A stretch of 64,000 bases of DNA from G963665495 sp963665495 (GTDB lineage Bacteria; Desulfobacterota; Desulfovibrionia; Desulfovibrionales; Desulfovibrionaceae), in assembly GCA_963665495.1 (NCBI GenBank), contig OY762289.1, positions 6,244,444 through 6,308,443 on the forward strand, given 5' to 3'. How positions within the stretch are numbered: position 1 is the first letter of the stretch; each line of letters begins with the position of its first letter. Positions 32,192-40,236 of this stretch are shown in pieces. The translations under genes and the position numbers were made by a program. Below the pieces are notes generated by a model that was not told the origin of the DNA, did no database searches, and saw nothing but the letters and a program-made list of their open reading frames with translations.

Positions 32192-33181
32192 ATGAATGCT
32201 CTTGATAATCGGAAGTTGCTCACAGTACCTATACTCGACGCCTCGCTCTCGGATCAATTGATGGAAGCGGTTGCCAATGCGTCTGCCCATCCCGTTCCGC
32301 ATACATTGGGCGGTTTATACCGGCGTTATGCGCAGGCTCTGAGTTCGTCCGTGGTCTGGAATCTGACTCTGCTGACCTTGGGCTCGGTGATCAGCGCCTT
32401 TGCGATCAATGCTTTCGCTGTGCCCAACGGCTTTATCGGCGGTGGTCTTTCCGGCCTGGCTCTGCTGTTGAATAATTTTCACGACGGACTTTCCGTCGGC
32501 GAAATTTACTTTTTGCTGAACATTCCGCTGATGTTTCTCGGCTGGATGCTGATCAGCCGCCGATTCATTCTGTATACCCTCTACGGCATGGTCTGCCTCT
32601 CCGTCAGCCTCGTTGTGGTGCAATTCCCCGTACATCTGGAAGACAAGTTTCTGGCCGCACTGGCTTTCGGCGCGGTTTCAGGTATTGGATGGGGTTTTGG
32701 ACTGCGTTCCCTCGGGTCGCTCGGCGGAATGGATGTGGTCGGGCTGATATTGCACCGGCGCTACAATGTCAGCATCGGCACGGTGAACTCGGTCTTCTCG
32801 GCTGCCGTGTTTCTGGCCGGACTGGTCTTCCTCGACGTGTCTCTGGTGCTGTATTCGCTGGCGTCCGTATTCGTGGCGTCCTGGGTGCTGGACTATTCGC
32901 TCGGCATGTTCGCCCGGAAAAAGGTTTTGTTGATCGTCTCCAACAATTCCGACGCCATTTGTTCGATGATCGGCGACAAGTTGCACCGCGGCTGTACTCT
33001 TCTGCAGGGCAAGGGCGGATTCACCGGCACGGACCGGCAGGTGCTGCTGACGGTTATCAGCACCATGCAGGTCAAACAGCTGGAAGACGCTGTTTACGAA
33101 ATCGACCCCAAATCCTTCGTTATCACGCTCAATGCCTTGAACGTGCTGGGCGAAGGTTTTTCCATGCGTAAATGCTACTAG
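32192..33181 (+). CDS. YitT-family membrane protein
   Basis: A 329-residue inner-membrane protein. After a hydrophilic N-terminus of 55 residues come about six membrane helices (starting near NLTLLTLGSVISAFAINAF, with a Gly-rich GFIGGGLSGLALLL), then a cytoplasmic DUF2179 domain of about 85 residues (VLLIVSNNSDAICSMIG, then the GKGGFTGTDRQVLLTV motif). This is the standard YitT architecture; the function of the family is unknown. It is bounded by its own promoter and terminator. Confidence 0.88.
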   Translation: MNALDNRKLLTVPILDASLSDQLMEAVANASAHPVPHTLGGLYRRYAQALSSSVVWNLTLLTLGSVISAFAINAFAVPNGFIGGGLSGLALLLNNFHDGLSVGEIYFLLNIPLMFLGWMLISRRFILYTLYGMVCLSVSLVVVQFPVHLEDKFLAALAFGAVSGIGWGFGLRSLGSLGGMDVVGLILHRRYNVSIGTVNSVFSAAVFLAGLVFLDVSLVLYSLASVFVASWVLDYSLGMFARKKVLLIVSNNSDAICSMIGDKLHRGCTLLQGKGGFTGTDRQVLLTVISTMQVKQLEDAVYEIDPKSFVITLNALNVLGEGFSMRKCY

Positions 33182-33188
33182 ACTAACG

Positions 33189-33228
33189 GCCGCAGCTGTT
33201 GCCCCAAGGGAGACAGCTGCGGCTTTTC
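33189..33228 (+). terminator. Terminator after the YitT-type gene
   Basis: An 11-bp stem GCCGCAGCTGT/ACAGCTGCGGC followed by TTTTCTTTG, a few bases after the stop codon. Confidence 0.85.
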
Positions 33229-33357
33229 TTTGTTCCCCCTCTATTATCAGACGACTTTCTGTTGTCCGACCTAAACCACCCCGCTGGCGTGGGGGAGGCT
33301 GTTTTTGTTTGCCTGTGGTTTGCCAAGATACCGTAAGTACCTTATAACGGGATTGTT

Positions 33358-33831
33358 ATGCAAAAAAAAACGATTATCGGCTGGCGCGAATGGGTTGCCT
33401 TGCCGGAACTGGGAATTCCCTACGTCAAAGCAAAAATCGACACCGGAGCCAGAACTTCGGCGTTGCACGCCTATTTTGTGGAGCCTTATGTAGCGGACGG
33501 GATCCGGATGGTCCGCTTTGGTATTCATCCCATTCAGCGCAATGACGCGGTCGAGTTGATCTGCACCGCACCGGTGAAAGACGTTCGCGTGGTGACGGAT
33601 TCGGGCGGGCACAAGGAAGAACGCCATGTCATCGAGACGCCCGTACGTCTTGGTGAAACCGAGTGGCGTATCGAGATTACGCTGACCAATCGCGACACCA
33701 TGCTGTTTCGCATGTTGCTCGGGCGCAGGGCAGTTCGGAAGCGTTTTCTTGTGGCTCCTGGTAAAAGTTTTCAGCAGGGCCAGGTGCCGGAAGATCCGCA
33801 GTTTCTCAGCTTTGAAGGAGATGAAGAATGA
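33358..33831 (+). CDS. RimB-like ATP-dependent zinc protease family protein
   Basis: A 157-residue protein of the RimK-associated protease family (DUF785, Zn_protease), with the retroviral-protease-like motif KIDTGARTSALH near residues 23-34 and a C-terminal GRRAVRKRFLV. In Pseudomonas the relative RimB trims glutamates added by RimK. The stop overlaps the RimK start (ATGA), so translation is coupled. Upstream, a sequence TGGC-N8-AGGC at 33285-33299 has the GG-N10-GC spacing of a -24/-12 promoter but a poor -12 element. Confidence 0.85.
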   Translation: MQKKTIIGWREWVALPELGIPYVKAKIDTGARTSALHAYFVEPYVADGIRMVRFGIHPIQRNDAVELICTAPVKDVRVVTDSGGHKEERHVIETPVRLGETEWRIEITLTNRDTMLFRMLLGRRAVRKRFLVAPGKSFQQGQVPEDPQFLSFEGDEE

Positions 33832-34733
33832 ACATCGTCGTACTTTCCCGTAAACCCGAACTGTATTCCACCCAGGCCCTGGCAGAGGCCGCCAAAGAAC
33901 GCGGACACCACGTACGAATTATCGACCCGTTGCGTTGTTATATGAATATCACCTCCAACCGGCCGTCCATCAGCTATAAAGGCGAAAAGCTCACCGACAT
34001 CGACGCGGTCATTCCGCGTATCGGCGCGTCCATTACTTTTTATGGAACGGCGGTTGTCCGTCAGTTCGAAATGATGGGAGTGTACTGTCTGAACGAATCC
34101 GTGGCGATTACCCGTTCGCGCGACAAGCTGCGCAGTCTGCAACTGCTGGCCAGAAAAGGCATCGGACTTCCCGTGACCGGTTTCGCCCATTCCACCATAT
34201 ATACCGAAGATCTCATCGAAATGGTGGGCGGCGCGCCCCTGGTGGTCAAGCTGCTTGAGGGAACGCAGGGCATCGGAGTGGTGCTCTGTGAGACCAAGTC
34301 CGCAGCTGAGAGTGTTATTGAGGCCTTTCGCGGATTGAAAACCAATATTCTGGTCCAGGAATTCATCAAAGAGGCGGACGGTGCGGACATCCGCTGTTTT
34401 GTGGTCGGAGATAAAGTGGTGGCTTCCATGAAGCGCAAAGGCAAGGAAGGTGAATTTCGCTCCAACCTGCACCGCGGAGGCACCGCCAAGTCGGTCCGGA
34501 TCACTCCGGAGGAGCGCTCTACGGCGGTCCGTTCCAGCCGGATAATGGGGCTCAACGTGGCCGGTGTGGACATTCTGCGCTCCAATCACGGACCTGTTGT
34601 CATGGAGGTGAATTCCTCCCCCGGCCTGGAAGGAATCCAGTCCGTCACCGGGAAAAACGTGGCTGATATGATCGTCGAATACATTGAAAAAAACGCCAAG
34701 CACGGGAAGAACCGAACCAAAGGCAACGGGTAG
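33828..34733 (+). CDS. rimK: RimK-type glutamate ligase (ATP-grasp)
   Basis: A 301-residue ATP-grasp enzyme that closely follows the sequence of E. coli RimK along its length: FDAVIPRIGASITFYG-type segment (here DAVIPRIGASITFYGTA), ESVAI-R-RDKLRS, PLVVKLLEGTQGIGV and VMEVNSSPGLEGI. E. coli RimK adds glutamates to the C-terminus of ribosomal protein S6 and makes poly-glutamate. It is coupled to the RimB-like gene and followed after 36 bases by a deacylase. In this setting a small-molecule or peptide substrate is also possible, since two more ATP-grasp ligases lie on the opposite strand 1.5 kb away. Confidence 0.92.
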   Translation: MNIVVLSRKPELYSTQALAEAAKERGHHVRIIDPLRCYMNITSNRPSISYKGEKLTDIDAVIPRIGASITFYGTAVVRQFEMMGVYCLNESVAITRSRDKLRSLQLLARKGIGLPVTGFAHSTIYTEDLIEMVGGAPLVVKLLEGTQGIGVVLCETKSAAESVIEAFRGLKTNILVQEFIKEADGADIRCFVVGDKVVASMKRKGKEGEFRSNLHRGGTAKSVRITPEERSTAVRSSRIMGLNVAGVDILRSNHGPVVMEVNSSPGLEGIQSVTGKNVADMIVEYIEKNAKHGKNRTKGNG

Positions 34734-34769
34734 GCCAGAAGCCTGGTTTGAGGCGCCGGAGCAATTGCC

Positions 34770-35828
34770 ATGAAACGTCCGCATTTTTCCATCGGCGGGA
34801 TCGAGATCGCACCAGGAACGCGGCGTACGGTGGATATCGCCGTGGCCGGACTGTACAACAGGTCCGAACTGTATATGAACGTGCATGTGGTGCACGGGCG
34901 CAGTACGGGCCCGGTGTTGTTCGTTTCGGCCGCCGTGCATGGGGACGAACTCAACGGCGTGGAGATCATCAGAAGGCTGCTGCAGATGAAGCTGCTCAAA
35001 TCCTTGCGGGGAACTCTGCTGGCCGTGCCCGTGGTCAATGCTTTCGGTTTTATCAGCGGCTCGCGCTATCTGCCGGACCGGCGCGATTTGAACCGTTTTT
35101 TCCCCGGATCCGCCAAGGGATCGCTGACCAGCCGCCAGGCTGCGGCATTCATGGAGGAGATCGTCGACCGTTCCAGCCACGGTATCGACATTCATACGGG
35201 CAGTGGTTTTCGCTGCAATCTGCCGCAGATTCGGGCCTATCTGGGAGACGAGCGGACACGGGCCATGGCCATGGCGTTTGGCGCGCCCGTGGTTATGGAC
35301 TCCAACCTGCGAGACGGTTCCTTGCGCCAGGCCGCTCAGGAACGCGGTATTCCCATGCTGCTTTACGAGGCCGGACAGGCCATGCGGTTCGAAGAAATTC
35401 CCATTCGCGCGGGCCTTAGGGGGGTGGTCTCCGTGATGCGCCACCTGGGCATGCTGCCGGGCGGCAAGCGTTCGGCCAAAAGCGTCAGCCCCATTGTGAC
35501 GGATCACTCCACCTGGGCCAGGTCAGGGTCCAGCGGTATTTATCTGCACCGTACGGCCTTGGGAGATATCGTACGCAAGGGGCGTCCCCTGGGATTGGTG
35601 ACCGACCCTTTCGGCGAACACGAAACCCCGACGTTGGCGCCTATTGACGGCATTGTCATCGGGCGTCTGGAAAGTCCGCTGGTGCACACGGGCGATGCCG
35701 TCTGCCACGTGGCGGCCATTACCGACAGAAGCGCGGCGGCGGTTGCCCTGGAGAATTTTCAGCGCGAATACGAGCTGGACGCGGAAACACAGACTCCAGG
35801 CAGTGACGAGTCCGGCCCCACGTCCTGA
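34770..35828 (+). CDS. Succinylglutamate desuccinylase/aspartoacylase-like deacylase
   Basis: A 352-residue zinc-dependent enzyme of the AstE/AspA group (M14-like). Zinc ligands are visible in the HGDE motif (AAVHGDELNG, near residue 57) and in GIDIHTGSG; the catalytic Glu lies in LLYEAGQA. A C-terminal beta barrel of about 100 residues follows (APIDGIVIG...HTGDAVCHV). It should remove an acyl group from an acylated amino acid or amine. Third gene of the RimB-RimK set; its stop lies 17 bases from the convergent acetyltransferase stop. An acetyltransferase and a deacylase side by side hint at an acylated product. Confidence 0.88.
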   Translation: MKRPHFSIGGIEIAPGTRRTVDIAVAGLYNRSELYMNVHVVHGRSTGPVLFVSAAVHGDELNGVEIIRRLLQMKLLKSLRGTLLAVPVVNAFGFISGSRYLPDRRDLNRFFPGSAKGSLTSRQAAAFMEEIVDRSSHGIDIHTGSGFRCNLPQIRAYLGDERTRAMAMAFGAPVVMDSNLRDGSLRQAAQERGIPMLLYEAGQAMRFEEIPIRAGLRGVVSVMRHLGMLPGGKRSAKSVSPIVTDHSTWARSGSSGIYLHRTALGDIVRKGRPLGLVTDPFGEHETPTLAPIDGIVIGRLESPLVHTGDAVCHVAAITDRSAAAVALENFQREYELDAETQTPGSDESGPTS

Positions 35829-35845
35829 TCAACGCCTCTCCGGCA

Positions 35846-36328
35846 CTAAATACGCTTGCGATACAGCCACATGTTGTCGCCTTCGCCGTAGTAGTCCGGG
35901 TAGATTTTCTGCAATTCGAAATTGTTGAGTTCGTAAAAGCGCCTGCTCAGTTCGTATTGCGGCCTGGACGAGGTCTCCACCAGCAGCGTACTTCCTCCCT
36001 GCGCCCGGACACGCTCCTCGGCCCGCTGCAGCAGCAGCGAGCCGATGCCTTGTCCACGCAGAAGTTCGTCCACGGCTATCCAGTAAAGATGGTGGGTGCC
36101 GGGCCTGTCGTCGTCGGGCCCGTGGCAGGCGTAACCGCGCGTATGCCCGGTATCGTCGCGGGCAAACAGAAAATAGTACCCCGTATCCTGGGCGCCTTTC
36201 TGCAGGGTTTCTTCAAGCATTTCCACGGCTATTTCCACTTCAGCATCCGAGAAGATGTTGTTGGAAACCACGATCCGACGGATGTCGGCGCTGTCCGTGT
36301 ACGTTGGAATCTCAGAAAGCTGGCTCAT
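35846..36328 (-). CDS. GNAT-family N-acetyltransferase
   Basis: A 160-residue acetyl-CoA-dependent acetyltransferase. Motif A is present as LLRGQGIGSLLLQRAEERVR (about residues 86-105), and the family's C-terminal SRRFYELNNFELQKIYPDYY is clear. I chose the ATG at 36328 (MSQLSEIP); it overlaps the end of the upstream ligase by 17 bases, so the genes are translationally coupled. As last gene of the aminomutase operon it is a candidate to acetylate the operon's product, by analogy with the archaeal ablA/ablB pair that makes N-acetyl-beta-lysine. Similarity to AblB itself is not evident by eye. Confidence 0.85.
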   Translation of the reverse strand: MSQLSEIPTYTDSADIRRIVVSNNIFSDAEVEIAVEMLEETLQKGAQDTGYYFLFARDDTGHTRGYACHGPDDDRPGTHHLYWIAVDELLRGQGIGSLLLQRAEERVRAQGGSTLLVETSSRPQYELSRRFYELNNFELQKIYPDYYGEGDNMWLYRKRI

Positions 36329-37367
36329 ATTCTTCCGCGGCCATCGTGCTGCCGCCGGCATTTTTGGATGAACGCGGCCCAAGCGCCGCTCCGGCCATGG
36401 CTATATGGTGAATTCCGTCCGCATAGGACATCCCCGCCTGTTCGAGCGCCGCGGCAAAACCCGCATCCGGCGCAAGACAGGGATTGGCATTGACGTCGAT
36501 GACCATGGGGAGTGCATCCGGAGCGTCCGGGTCAAAGCGAAAATCAATTCTGGCATAGCCCCGCAGTCCGAAAGCATCCCAGACCTTGCGGGCACTCTCC
36601 CGTACGGACTGCAGCAAACGCGTGTCGGACGCATCAAAGGCGTAACTGCGGTTGATTTGCTTTCCGTCCGTTTCCAGGTCCCACTTGGAAGCGTAGTCCA
36701 GGATTTTCCATTCTTCGGGCGCGTAGCCTTCGAAGAGCATCTCGGCCGGAGGAAGCAGTAAGGGGCCCTGGGCGGTTTCAAGCATGCCGATGTTGATCTC
36801 GCGTCCTGGAATATAGGCTTCGGCGAACCATTTGCCGCTGTGCGCGCGTGTTTTTTGCCGCAGATAGTGCACAAGCTCTTTGCGGTCTGCAGCCTGAACC
36901 ACGGAGGCGTGGTCCAGGTTCCATGAGGCATGTTCGTCCACGGATTTGCAGATAAAGGTGCCCGACAATCCGGGAAGCCCGGAGTTCCCGCTGGCATCGC
37001 ACCAATCCGGGGTGGGGATGGAGTGCGTCCGCAGAATTTCTTTGGCCAGGATTTTGTCGGTAGAGAGCCGCAGGGCCTCCGAATCCGAACCGGTGAACGG
37101 AATGCTCACTTCCTCGAGCATGGAGAGCAGCAGTGCCGCTCCGTTGTCGCTGCCTTCAAAGGATTCAATGAGGTTGAAGACAACGCTCGCGGATTCCTCC
37201 CGGATGCTTTCCAGCGTCCGCCAGACGTCCGAGCCGAGTTCCCGCGTTATGACGCGGTGGCCTTTTTGCTTCAAGGCCTGGGCTACTGCGCGTACCTGAA
37301 CGAGAGTGTCGAGATTGTCCGGCCCGGCGTCCGGCAATACCTGGTTGTGCAAAATGACGATGCGCAT
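36312..37367 (-). CDS. D-Ala-D-Ala ligase-like ATP-grasp enzyme 1
   Basis: A 351-residue ATP-grasp ligase. The D-Ala-D-Ala ligase pattern is visible: FNLIESFEG, then FTGSDSEALRLSTDKILAKEIL, and the metal-binding IDVNANPCLAPDAGF near residue 315. The usual ENT-PG motif of true Ddl is replaced by DVNANPCL, so it is probably not a peptidoglycan enzyme. Start ATG at 37367 follows GAGGT, eight bases after the stop of the second ligase gene. Two such ligases in tandem next to an aminomutase suggest that they join amino acids, including a beta-amino acid. Confidence 0.85.
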   Translation of the reverse strand: MRIVILHNQVLPDAGPDNLDTLVQVRAVAQALKQKGHRVITRELGSDVWRTLESIREESASVVFNLIESFEGSDNGAALLLSMLEEVSIPFTGSDSEALRLSTDKILAKEILRTHSIPTPDWCDASGNSGLPGLSGTFICKSVDEHASWNLDHASVVQAADRKELVHYLRQKTRAHSGKWFAEAYIPGREINIGMLETAQGPLLLPPAEMLFEGYAPEEWKILDYASKWDLETDGKQINRSYAFDASDTRLLQSVRESARKVWDAFGLRGYARIDFRFDPDAPDALPMVIDVNANPCLAPDAGFAAALEQAGMSYADGIHHIAMAGAALGPRSSKNAGGSTMAAEEYEPAF

Positions 37368-37375
37368 GGAATACC

Positions 37376-38413
37376 TCAAGCAACCATGGTCAGAGAGTTA
37401 AGCAGGTTCTGCTGGCTGGGAACGCAGGAAAGATGCCACGGAGCAAGCCGTTGCAGCGCCGCGTCCAGAATCATGCCCATGAGTTTTTCAAAAGTGATGC
37501 CGTGCATACGCGAAAGAATGGGCAGATCCGAATGCACGGGGTTCAGACCGGGCAGGGGATTTACTTCGATAAAATTGAGTCTGCCGGAAGCGTCCTGGCG
37601 CAGATCCACACGTCCGGCGTCGCGCAGGCCAAGCGTACGGTAGGCTTGCAGTGCCAGATCCACGGCTTCGAAATACAGGCCGTCGGAAACAGGCCGGTAG
37701 CGTACGCGTGTTTCGTATTCTTCCTTGGTTTCGTAGCAGTAGATCTCGGGCCCTTCGGTCAGGTAGTTGATCTCCATGACTCCCAGCGCGGTTGCGGAGG
37801 CTTCCCGGCCCACGATGCCGATGGTGACTTCCCTTCCGGGCAGAAATTCTTCTACCAGTACGGGCTGGTTGTAGCGTTTGAGCAGTTTTTCGCAGACAGT
37901 GCGCAGCTGGGCCGTGCTGGAAATCACGGATAATTCGCTGACGCCTTTGCTGGTGCCCTCGGCCACGGGTTTGGCGAACATGCGCTCGCCGAAACCGCTG
38001 AAACCGTCCAGGTCCTCCAGCCGTTCCACCACCAGAAAATCAGCGGTGGGCAATCCGGCGTCGCGGATGACGCGTTTGGCCATGCCCTTGTGCAGGGTCA
38101 GCGCCATGACCATAGGGTCGGAAAAAACACACGGAATGGCATAGGCGTCCAGCAGGGAAGGAATCAGGGATTCGCGTCCGAGCCCGTGCATGCCTTCGGC
38201 TATGTTGAAAACCAGTTCCCAGCGGCGGTCGTCGGCCAGGGCCTGAACCAGGTCCTGCGCGTTGCCGATGCGGTCGGTTTCATGTCCGAGCAGGCGGAGC
38301 GTCCGCTCGATGGCTTCAATGGTTTCTATTTTGTCGAATTCAGCCGTTGCTTCGTCGCTGTACCCTTCTTCCAGGTAACGGCTGCGCAAGTCGTAAGTAA
38401 TGCCGATTTTCAT
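37376..38413 (-). CDS. D-Ala-D-Ala ligase-like ATP-grasp enzyme 2
   Basis: A 345-residue ATP-grasp ligase, related to but distinct from its downstream neighbour. Segments VFNIAEGMHG, PCVFSDPMVMALTLHKGMAKRVI, LVEEFLPGREVTIGIVG and FIEVNPLPGLNP mark the substrate, ATP and metal regions. The final VNPLPGLNP is closer to true Ddl (EINT-PG) than in ligase 1. It starts 37 bases after the aminomutase gene with an AGGACG-like site. Likely joins the aminomutase product to another amino acid; the partner is unknown. Confidence 0.85.
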   Translation of the reverse strand: MKIGITYDLRSRYLEEGYSDEATAEFDKIETIEAIERTLRLLGHETDRIGNAQDLVQALADDRRWELVFNIAEGMHGLGRESLIPSLLDAYAIPCVFSDPMVMALTLHKGMAKRVIRDAGLPTADFLVVERLEDLDGFSGFGERMFAKPVAEGTSKGVSELSVISSTAQLRTVCEKLLKRYNQPVLVEEFLPGREVTIGIVGREASATALGVMEINYLTEGPEIYCYETKEEYETRVRYRPVSDGLYFEAVDLALQAYRTLGLRDAGRVDLRQDASGRLNFIEVNPLPGLNPVHSDLPILSRMHGITFEKLMGMILDAALQRLAPWHLSCVPSQQNLLNSLTMVA

Positions 38414-38450
38414 GTCGCGTCCTTTTTATGCTGTGTGTTGATGTTGGCAG

Positions 38451-39812
38451 TCAGTGGCGCGACGGAAAAACCGCGACCTGGGTGGAGTTGTCACCGACTG
38501 CTCCCGCAGGTCGCTGTGGTGCGGCTTCCGGGTAGAGATATGTGTTGCCTTTATGGTTTCTGAGCAGCAGTCCCTCGGGCGAAGAACCGACAATGCTCTC
38601 AGGAAACAGAGGAATTTTTCCACCGCCGCCGGGAGCGTCGATGACGTAAGTGGGCACGGCGTATCCGGTGGTATGCCCGCGCAGACCGGAAATGCACTCC
38701 AGCCCCTTTTCCACGGTGGTCCGGAAATGAGCGGACCCCTTTATCGGATCGCACTGGTACAGGTAATAGGGCCTGACCCTGGCGCGCAGCAGTCCTTGAA
38801 AGAGCTGTTTGAGTGTGGGCACGTCATCATTGACGCCGTTGAGCAGGACGGTCTGACTGCCCAGAGGAATGCCCGCGTCGGCCAGTCTTTCGCAGGCCCG
38901 GACGCATTCCGGAGTCAATTCGGCCGGATGGGTAAAATGCAGGCTCATCCAGAGCGGATGATGCGTACGCAGCATTTTGACCAGTGCGGGGGTAATGCGC
39001 ATCGGCAGAACCGCGGGGGTTTTACTGCCGATCCGGACCATTTCCAGATGGGGGATTTTCCGCAACTCTGTCAGCAGCCAGTTCAGGGCTCCGTCCGGCA
39101 GGGTCAGCGGATCGCCGCCCGAAAGCAAAACGTCGCGTATGGCGGGTGTTGCCGCGATGTATTCGATGCCCCTCCGCCACTGGTCGCGGCTGATGGCCTC
39201 GTTGCCGGCGCGTCCGGCCAGACGGGAGCGCGTACAATAACGACAGTACGATCCGCATTCGTTGGCGACTAGAAACAGGGCTCTGTCCTGATAGCGGTGC
39301 ACGATGCCGGGCACAGGCGTATCCCGAAGCTCATCCAGGGGATCCGGAGATTCACCGGTGCCGAGTTCCAGCTCCGCTGCGGTGGGAATCATGCAGCGGC
39401 GCAAGGGCTGCAGCGGATTTTTCGGGTCCAGGAGAGAGGCGTAGTAGGGCGTCACGGCCACCGGCAGCGTTCCGGCAGGACCTGCCAGTCCGGAGAGTTC
39501 CTCTTCGGAAAGCTCCAGGATGCGGGCAAGACTGTCGGCAGTCCGGAAGCGGTGCGACATCTGCCAGCGCCAGTCTTCCCACTGCGTACGGGAAATGTCC
39601 GGAAACAATCTTTCGCGGCGTTCCGGGCATAACTCCGGGGTGCTTGCGACGTTGTGGAAATGTTTTTTCTTGCGTTGTTGCTGCGCAGGGAATGTGCGCT
39701 TTTTGAAAGCATACAGCTGCAAAGTCTCGAGGGACTGTTTGCCGTGTGTGGAGTTGTCATGTACCGGTTGAAGCGGTACGTCCGATTCCTCCAGGGAAGG
39801 GAATAATGTCAT
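38451..39812 (-). CDS. kamA: Lysine 2,3-aminomutase (radical SAM, KamA family)
   Basis: A 453-residue radical-SAM enzyme. The cluster motif is C186-X3-C190-X2-C193 (CGSYCRYC), followed by SGGDPL (231-236). The PLP-binding lysine is K399 in PGGGGK. Two aspartates that bind the side-chain amine of lysine in clostridial aminomutase (Asp293 and Asp330 there) are kept as D355 (YQCD) and D392 (DAPGGGGK); glutamate 2,3-aminomutases have Lys and Asn there. So I predict conversion of L-lysine to L-beta-lysine. An N-terminal extension of about 60 residues is charged and unusual. No EpmA/PoxA partner is present, so EF-P modification is unlikely. Second gene of the operon. Confidence 0.9.
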   Translation of the reverse strand: MTLFPSLEESDVPLQPVHDNSTHGKQSLETLQLYAFKKRTFPAQQQRKKKHFHNVASTPELCPERRERLFPDISRTQWEDWRWQMSHRFRTADSLARILELSEEELSGLAGPAGTLPVAVTPYYASLLDPKNPLQPLRRCMIPTAAELELGTGESPDPLDELRDTPVPGIVHRYQDRALFLVANECGSYCRYCTRSRLAGRAGNEAISRDQWRRGIEYIAATPAIRDVLLSGGDPLTLPDGALNWLLTELRKIPHLEMVRIGSKTPAVLPMRITPALVKMLRTHHPLWMSLHFTHPAELTPECVRACERLADAGIPLGSQTVLLNGVNDDVPTLKQLFQGLLRARVRPYYLYQCDPIKGSAHFRTTVEKGLECISGLRGHTTGYAVPTYVIDAPGGGGKIPLFPESIVGSSPEGLLLRNHKGNTYLYPEAAPQRPAGAVGDNSTQVAVFPSRH

Positions 39813-39845
39813 TACTGTTCTCCAGAAAAAATATGTAATTATACG

Positions 39846-40103
39846 CTACAAAAAAGTTATTTGTTCAATATCGCAGATATAATTTTGATATGTGGAATCA
39901 AGTGAACAGATGATTTCTATTTTAAATCCTGAAAGACAGAGCAGCATCTGCTTTTTTTGAGAATCATTAAAAAAGAATTCATCTTCACCTTCAGCTGCAA
40001 TAATGACATCAACGGGTTTTCCTTGTTTATCCCAGGCAATGGGACAAATTATTCCAACGATGCGTACATTATTAATATTGTCTTGAGCTATGATCACGGC
40101 CAT
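39846..40103 (-). CDS. Small unknown protein, first gene of the aminomutase operon
   Basis: An 85-residue protein with no signal peptide, alternating beta-strand-like stretches (NNVRIVGIICPIAWD, PVDVIIAAEGEDEFFF) and a leucine/cysteine-rich C-terminus. It could be a small OB or SH3-like barrel. It starts at an ATG two bases behind GAGGAG and ends 33 bases before kamA, so it is probably co-transcribed. No family recognised. The GC content is lower than in the rest of the operon. Confidence 0.65.
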   Translation of the reverse strand: MAVIIAQDNINNVRIVGIICPIAWDKQGKPVDVIIAAEGEDEFFFNDSQKKQMLLCLSGFKIEIICSLDSTYQNYICDIEQITFL

Positions 40104-40122
40104 TTCTCCTCTTTTTGCCCTT

Positions 40123-40139
40123 AGCAAAAAGAAGGCCAA
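40123..40139 (-). promoter_or_regulatory. Candidate sigma-54 (-24/-12) promoter
   Basis: Minus-strand TTGGCC at 40139-40134 and TTGCT at 40127-40123 keep the GG-N10-GC spacing and give TGGC and TTGC of the consensus. Transcription would start near 40112, just ahead of the GAGGAG site of the 85-residue gene. A CTTTTTGC/GCAAAAAG hairpin overlaps the -12 region. Confidence 0.6.
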
Positions 40140-40169
40140 CGCTGTATTGCAGTAAAACAGGGGAAGAGT

Positions 40170-40236
40170 GCTTCAAGCAAAATGAAAAATAAGAAGGAAA
40201 AATTCCGAATCAAAAATCGTCGGTGGGGCTTGAAGC
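40170..40236. promoter_or_regulatory. Two palindromic repeats, candidate activator sites
   Basis: GCTTCAAGC at 40170-40178 and GCTTGAAGC at 40228-40236 are odd-centred palindromes; both continue with AAA, sharing GCTTNAAGCAAA. Their centres are 58 bp apart and about 60 and 120 bp upstream of the predicted sigma-54 start site, in the range used by enhancer-binding proteins. They lie between the promoter and the activator gene. Confidence 0.5.

Noticed and set aside
33285..33299. A second sigma-54-like promoter ahead of the RimB-RimK set
   Set aside because: The GG-N10-GC spacing fits, but the -12 half reads AGGC instead of TTGC and the region is simply G-rich; it is mentioned only as a possibility.
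36312..38413. The two ATP-grasp genes as the cell's normal D-Ala-D-Ala ligases
   Set aside because: They lie outside any cell-wall cluster, one has an altered metal-binding motif, and their operon partners are an aminomutase and an acetyltransferase.
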